Source: Streptomycetaceae bacterium
Lineage (GTDB): Bacteria; Actinomycetota; Actinomycetes; Nanopelagicales; Nanopelagicaceae
Direction: 5' to 3'
Assembly: GCA_007280125.1 (NCBI GenBank)
Contig: QYPT01000081.1
Coordinates: 1-44,079, forward strand
Length of the DNA: 44,079 nucleotides
The notes under the pieces are model-generated. The model searched no databases. It worked only from the letters and a program-made list of their open reading frames with translations, and had not been told where the DNA came from. The position numbers and the translations under genes are program-made. Positions 39,049-44,079 of the stretch are shown here, piece by piece (the stretch's first letter is position 1; every line of letters starts with the position of its first letter).

Positions 39049-40539
39049 ATGAAGCCAGGAAAGAAGTTTGGAGTCGTAGGCGTTGCCTTCGCGGTAGCTC
39101 TGACTCTATTCGCCACAAGTGCGCCTGCAAATGCAGCATCGGCAGACGCAACCGTTGATATTGGTTCGCTCTATGAGCCACAGAACCTTGATAACACAGG
39201 CGGAGGCGGACAGGGCGTCGTCGAAGCACTTAATGGAAACTCATATGAAGGCCTATACCGTCTTACTGACGGCGGCGTAGTTGAGAACTTGCTTGCAACT
39301 GCAAGTAAGGTCAGCAAAGATGGGTTGACTTACACCTTTACATTACGTAGCGGTGTGAAATTCCACTCCGGCAAGACCATGACTTCAGCTGACGTAAAAT
39401 TCAGCTTAGAAAAGGTTTCTGCTGCTGATTCCAAGTCAGCTCGTAAGAGCAGCTTCAAGGTGGTTAAGTCAATCGCAACACCTGATGCAAAGACAGTAGT
39501 TGTCACTCTTTCCAGCCGTTCTATTTCCTTTATTTATAATCTGACGTATATCTGGATCATGAACTCGGCAGCTAAAGATTTCGCTACCGAAGAAGACGGA
39601 ACTGGCCCTTACAAGCTATCTGCTTGGAAGCGTGGATCCACACTTTCTCTAGTTCGCAACGATGCATACTGGGGCACAGCGCCAAAGAATAAGACCGTTG
39701 TTTATCACTACTTTACTAACGCTACTGCTCTAAACAATGCTCTACTTACCGGTGCAGTCGACGTCATAACAAGTGCACAAAGCCCAGATGCTTTGGCTCA
39801 ATTCAAGAGCAGCTCATACAAGATCAGCAATGGTCAGTCAACAACTAAATTGATTCTTGTATTCAATGACCGCGTTGCTCCATTCAATAACGTGAAGGTC
39901 CGTAAGGCAATCACTTCGGCCATTGATAACAAGAAGCTTCTTGCATCAATTTGGGGAGATTACGGCACATTGATCGGTTCCATGGTTCCTCCAACTGATC
40001 CTTGGTATGAGGACTTGACTGGCGTGAATCCTTACAATGTCGCATTGGCAAAGAAGCTTCTTGCTGCTGCTGGCTATGCAAAGGGATTCACCTTCCGCCT
40101 AGATACACCTCAATATGATCCACACCCAGCCGCTGCAGCATTCATTAAGTCTGAACTTGCAAAGGTTGGCATCACTGTAAACATCAACTCGGTAACAGAT
40201 GACCAGTGGTATAACAATGTATATAAGAAGCATGATTACGCTGCAACCATGCAGGAGCATGTTAATGACCGCGATGTTGTTTGGTACGGCAATCCAGATT
40301 TCTACTGGGGCTATAACAACACAACAGTTACAAGCCTAATCAATCAGGCTGAACAAGCACCTAATGCACGTATTCAGGCATCACTGCTAAAGCGTGCAAA
40401 CAGAATCATCGCAACTGAGGCAGCCAGTGATTGGATTTACTTATATCCACAGATTGTTGTTGCATCATCAACACTTTCGGGATATCCAATTAATGGTCTG
40501 AACTCACAGTTCTACGCGTATAACATCGTAAAAAACTAG
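39049..40539 (+). CDS. ABC transporter substrate-binding protein (oligopeptide/dipeptide family 5)
   Basis: Signal peptide; YEGLYRLTDGGVVENLLATASKVSKDGLTYTFTLRSGVKFHSGKTMTSADVKFSLEKV. Confidence 0.95.
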   Translation: MKPGKKFGVVGVAFAVALTLFATSAPANAASADATVDIGSLYEPQNLDNTGGGGQGVVEALNGNSYEGLYRLTDGGVVENLLATASKVSKDGLTYTFTLRSGVKFHSGKTMTSADVKFSLEKVSAADSKSARKSSFKVVKSIATPDAKTVVVTLSSRSISFIYNLTYIWIMNSAAKDFATEEDGTGPYKLSAWKRGSTLSLVRNDAYWGTAPKNKTVVYHYFTNATALNNALLTGAVDVITSAQSPDALAQFKSSSYKISNGQSTTKLILVFNDRVAPFNNVKVRKAITSAIDNKKLLASIWGDYGTLIGSMVPPTDPWYEDLTGVNPYNVALAKKLLAAAGYAKGFTFRLDTPQYDPHPAAAAFIKSELAKVGITVNINSVTDDQWYNNVYKKHDYAATMQEHVNDRDVVWYGNPDFYWGYNNTTVTSLINQAEQAPNARIQASLLKRANRIIATEAASDWIYLYPQIVVASSTLSGYPINGLNSQFYAYNIVKN

Positions 40540-40568
40540 TCCAAAATAACTAGTATCTACTAATACGC

Positions 40569-40612
40569 AGAATCCGGCTCAGATGCCTAATTGGGCTTCT
40601 GGGCCGGATTCT
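40569..40612 (+). terminator. Strong intra-operon hairpin between substrate-binding protein and permease genes
   Basis: AGAATCCGGCTCAGA / TCTGGGCCGGATTCT: 15-bp stem with one T-G pair and a 14-nt loop. Confidence 0.7.
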
Positions 40613-40643
40613 CGTTACTCTGATGTAATGAAGAGGAGAAGAA

Positions 40644-41609
40644 ATGGCTAAGTACCTAATTCGCCGTTTCGCCTTTTTGTTACTTTCTCTCGTTCTTGCC
40701 AGCATCACCCTTTTTGTTTTACTTCGAATCATCCCCGGCGACCCCGCTAATGCTTTGCTTTCGGTCGGTGCAACTCCAGAACAAATAGCCGCGGCACAAC
40801 ATGAAGTAGGTTCGGATCTCCCTTTGATTATTCAGTTTCTCAATTGGGTCCGTGATCTTTCTACTTTTCACTTTGGTACTTCAATTATTAGTAGCTATCC
40901 GGTAGGCCCTGAAATCACATCTCGGCTTTCGTTAACTGTTCCACTTACCCTTATTGCTTTTGTGGTCGCCGTTGCGATTGCTCTGCCACTTGGTTTTATT
41001 GCCGCATTTAAAGCGAAAACTTGGTATGGAACCTTACTCAATGGCTTTTCACAACTGGGAATTGCAATTCCGGTTTTTTGGGTCGGAGTCATTTTTATCT
41101 ACATTTTTGCGCTCAAATTCATGATTTTGCCTTCGGGAGGCGTGCCACCTGAAGGTTGGGCCAATATTCCGGGAACACTGAAGTATTTGCTGTTACCGAT
41201 TGCGACGATTGCCCTCGTAATGTCATCATCTTTGACTCGTTATGTACGTTCGGCAACACTTGATGTTCTTGGTAGCGATTACCTTCGTACCGCCCGCTCC
41301 ATGGGATCCACATTCACGCAGGCAATGACTCGTCATGGCTTACGTAATGCCGCTGCGCCAGTTATTTCAATCATAGGAATCGAACTTGCGACCACCTTCG
41401 TTGGCGCGGTTGTAGTAGAGAGCGTATTCGCACTGCCTGGCCTGGGAAGTCTCTTGGTTCGATCCATTGCTCAACATGATTACCCAGTTATCCAAGGAGT
41501 ACTTTTTGTAAGCACTTTTGCAGTGTTAATGATCGGTTTTCTTGCTGACTTAATCCAGCGCATTGTAGATCCGCGACTAATTAGTAGTTCCGCTGGTGAT
41601 CTGCGATGA
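40644..41609 (+). CDS. ABC transporter permease (DppB/OppB-like)
   Basis: LIRRFAFLLLSLVLASITLFVLLRIIPGDPA; YLRTARSMGSTFTQAMTRHGLRNAAAPVI EAA-loop. Confidence 0.95.
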   Translation: MAKYLIRRFAFLLLSLVLASITLFVLLRIIPGDPANALLSVGATPEQIAAAQHEVGSDLPLIIQFLNWVRDLSTFHFGTSIISSYPVGPEITSRLSLTVPLTLIAFVVAVAIALPLGFIAAFKAKTWYGTLLNGFSQLGIAIPVFWVGVIFIYIFALKFMILPSGGVPPEGWANIPGTLKYLLLPIATIALVMSSSLTRYVRSATLDVLGSDYLRTARSMGSTFTQAMTRHGLRNAAAPVISIIGIELATTFVGAVVVESVFALPGLGSLLVRSIAQHDYPVIQGVLFVSTFAVLMIGFLADLIQRIVDPRLISSSAGDLR

Positions 41610-42433
41610 ATCAAGTGAAATCTCGCCGTTCTTGGTCGCTTATTGTCGGCTTAGTTATTATTTCAACAATCACACTCGTAACACTTATTTCTCTGGTTTG
41701 GTTGCCTTATCCAATTGATAACACTGATGGTGGTCGACTATCTCCACCAAGTTGGTCTCATTTACTCGGAACAGACAAACTAGGTCGCGACTTAGTGGCT
41801 CGTTTAATGGTTGGTGCACGCATTGCCCTATCTGTTGGTTTTTCTGCGGTATTGATTGCTGGGATCGTTGGACTGACACTTGGGATGGCTGCAGGTTTTG
41901 CTCAGCGTTGGCTCGATGAATCATTGTCCGCACTGCTAGATATTTTGATTGCTTTCCCAACACTCTTGCTTGCAATGCTCATTGTCGCTGCACGTGGATC
42001 ATCTTTAACTTCCGCGATATTTGCTATTGGTCTTGGAATGTCAGCAATTATCGCAAGGCTCACTCGTCTCCTTGTAAAACGAGTTTTGGCAAAAGACTTT
42101 ATTACTGCATCTCGCGCCTCTGGCACTTCATGGCCAAGAATAATTGTTCTGCACGTATTGCCTAATATTTGGCCGACCCTCATCGTGAGTTTCGCTTTAC
42201 AATTTGGATTAGCAGGATTGGCCGAAGCAAGTTTGTCCTACCTTGGACTCGGGGCACCGCCACCGAATGCATCGTGGGGAAGTTTGTTACAAGAAGCCCA
42301 GGCAACAGTAATGACTTCGCCAATTGCTGCAATTGCTCCTGGACTATTCCTTGTTGCATTGGTGATTGGCGTCAACCTCATTGCCGATGGTTTACGTGAA
42401 ATTGCAGACCCAACACTTAGGCGTTCGCGATGA
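41606..42433 (+). CDS. ABC transporter permease (DppC/OppC-like)
   Basis: HLLGTDKLGRDLVARLMVGARIALSVG; FITASRASGTSWPRIIVLHVLPNIWPTLIV. Confidence 0.95.
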   Translation: MNQVKSRRSWSLIVGLVIISTITLVTLISLVWLPYPIDNTDGGRLSPPSWSHLLGTDKLGRDLVARLMVGARIALSVGFSAVLIAGIVGLTLGMAAGFAQRWLDESLSALLDILIAFPTLLLAMLIVAARGSSLTSAIFAIGLGMSAIIARLTRLLVKRVLAKDFITASRASGTSWPRIIVLHVLPNIWPTLIVSFALQFGLAGLAEASLSYLGLGAPPPNASWGSLLQEAQATVMTSPIAAIAPGLFLVALVIGVNLIADGLREIADPTLRRSR

Positions 42434-43242
42434 ATGTATTAGAGATTAAGAATCTCGATGTCACTACACCTGCTGGGGTAAAAGTAGTCTCTGGGGTTTC
42501 TTTTTCAATCGCTCCTGGTGCACGACTTGGACTTATCGGTGAATCTGGCTCAGGTAAATCTTTAACAGCCTTAGCTGTAATTGGACTCCTTTCCAGCCAA
42601 TTGAAAGCATCAGGGAGTGTTCTTCTCGGAGATTTAAACCCCCAGGAAATCCTTGGTGCACCTGAACGGATGCTCAACACAATCCGTGGCAAAGTCGCAA
42701 GCATTATTTTTCAGGAACCACTTACCGCCCTTGATCCACTAATGAAGATAGGTCGGCAATTGGCAGAGCCACTGCGTCGTCATCAAGGTATCTCCGGAGA
42801 TGCACTTGAAAGTGCAATTATTGAAGCGCTAACCGAGGTCCGTATTACCAATCCAGCAAGAATTGCTCAATCATTTCCTCACCAGATCTCAGGTGGCGAA
42901 CGCCAACGTGCGGCAATCGCAATGGCGCTAGCTTGCCAGCCATCGTTGCTAATTGCCGATGAACCAACGACGGCACTTGATGTCACCGTCCAATCTGAAG
43001 TTTTAGCTCTATTGGATTCCATTGTTTCCGAGCGCAATATGGCCTTGCTTTTCATAAGCCATGATTTGGCTGTCGTTGGGCAAATTACCGACAGCGTCGT
43101 TGTTTTAAAAGATGGAGTCGTTGTTGAATCTGGCTCTCTTCAAGAAATAATGGCGGATCCGAAACATCCATACACACAAGATTTAGTTAAGAATGCTCGC
43201 GTTCTAGATGACGCTCTCAACATTGCCAAGGACGGGAAGTGA
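42430..43242 (+). CDS. ABC transporter ATP-binding protein (DppD/OppD-like)
   Basis: GESGSGKSLTALAVIGLL; FQEPLTALDPLMKIGRQLAE; ISGGERQRAAIAMALA. Confidence 0.95.
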   Translation: MNVLEIKNLDVTTPAGVKVVSGVSFSIAPGARLGLIGESGSGKSLTALAVIGLLSSQLKASGSVLLGDLNPQEILGAPERMLNTIRGKVASIIFQEPLTALDPLMKIGRQLAEPLRRHQGISGDALESAIIEALTEVRITNPARIAQSFPHQISGGERQRAAIAMALACQPSLLIADEPTTALDVTVQSEVLALLDSIVSERNMALLFISHDLAVVGQITDSVVVLKDGVVVESGSLQEIMADPKHPYTQDLVKNARVLDDALNIAKDGK

Positions 43243-43243
43243 A

Positions 43244-44032
43244 ATGACTACCCTCTTGCAAACTAAAGACCTCAATTTCTCCTATCGCACCGCTACACCG
43301 ATTCTCAAGAATATCAATGTAGCTATCACCGAGGGCGTGAATGTTGGCTTGGTGGGGGAATCAGGTTCAGGAAAAAGCACACTACTTCGACTTTTACTAG
43401 GGATCCTCAAGCCAACAACTGGTGAGATTTTTTTTGAAGGGGAGAAGCTTTCTCTCGATGATAAATCGCAAGCGAAAATCTTTAGAAGTCAGGTTCAGGT
43501 GGTCTTTCAAGATCCTTACTCTTCACTTGATCCACGCCAGCGTATCGACCGATTAATCGCAGAGCCTTTGATCTCGTTGGGATTAAATGAGAAGAATGGC
43601 TCAGATAAAAAAGCTCAAAATACATGGGTCACCGAGCAAGTAGTAAGCGCCCTTGAGGCGGTAGGACTTTCCGCCGACTCAGCTAAACGCTATCCGGATG
43701 AGTTTTCTGGTGGCCAGCGTCAGAGAATTGCCATTGCACGAGCAATTGTTTGTAAGCCACGAGTACTTCTAGCCGACGAACCAGTCAGCGCACTAGATGT
43801 TACGACTCGTGTTCATGTTATTGAATTACTTCGAGATTTAGGGCTCATGCACAATCTGACAATCGTCACCGTGTCACACGATTTGGCGGTGGTTGCCTCT
43901 CTATGTAAAGAGACAATCGTCTTGGAGAGAGGCGTTGTAGTTGAGCAAGGACTAACTTCTCAAGTTTTGGGAGCGCCCTCTCACCCATATACAAAGAAAC
44001 TTATTGAGAGTCTGCCGCGTCTAAAGGCTTAG
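43244..44032 (+). CDS. ABC transporter ATP-binding protein (DppF/OppF-like)
   Basis: GESGSGKSTLLRLLLGIL; FQDPYSSLDPRQRI; FSGGQRQRIAIARAIVCKPRVLLADEPVSALD. Start set at ATG 43244. Confidence 0.94.
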   Translation: MTTLLQTKDLNFSYRTATPILKNINVAITEGVNVGLVGESGSGKSTLLRLLLGILKPTTGEIFFEGEKLSLDDKSQAKIFRSQVQVVFQDPYSSLDPRQRIDRLIAEPLISLGLNEKNGSDKKAQNTWVTEQVVSALEAVGLSADSAKRYPDEFSGGQRQRIAIARAIVCKPRVLLADEPVSALDVTTRVHVIELLRDLGLMHNLTIVTVSHDLAVVASLCKETIVLERGVVVEQGLTSQVLGAPSHPYTKKLIESLPRLKA

Positions 44033-44044
44033 GAAAAGAAAAAG

Positions 44045-44079
44045 TTCGACCCCTCAAGTGAAAGGCGAGAGAGGTCGAA
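44045..44079 (+). terminator. Possible terminator stem truncated by window end
   Basis: TTCGACCCCTC / GAGAGGTCGAA, 10 of 11 paired, just after the last ABC gene. Confidence 0.35.

Noticed and set aside
1-44079. Search for CRISPR arrays, transposons, toxin-antitoxin or anti-phage clusters
   Set aside because: No regularly spaced repeats, transposase or integrase motifs, or recognisable defence genes were seen by eye.

Overview
The window is a compact actinobacterial chromosomal segment. Gene content, small intergenic gaps and moderate GC suggest a streamlined freshwater Nanopelagicales/acI-like lineage; this is inference from the sequence, not a database result. Conserved blocks include dnaX-recR-lysC-asd next to an SRP RNA, two tRNA-Ser genes, tadA plus its associated gene, upp, malic enzyme, two DedA genes, an ABC-F ATPase, a beta-CASP MBL hydrolase and a DUF1684 gene followed by an oligopeptide ABC transporter operon. 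More unusual content: (i) a secreted protein whose N-terminal half resembles the plant EXORDIUM/phosphate-induced-1 family, fused to six TIG/IPT repeats; (ii) a 20-bp duplication of the tRNA-Ser(GGA) 3' end bounding a 1.4-kb segment, which looks like a tRNA-targeted mini-island; (iii) a 96-bp tandem duplication in dnaX, each copy carrying an A6 run inside a perfect inverted repeat and followed by a -1 frame stop that would give a gamma-sized product; (iv) a strong internal ribosome-binding site and start in lysC for a beta subunit; (v) an amino-acid permease fused to an OB-fold-like domain; (vi) a TPCP-type (P1B-5-like) metal ATPase; (vii) two long intergenic hairpins. I found no CRISPR array, transposase, integrase or recognisable defence system.
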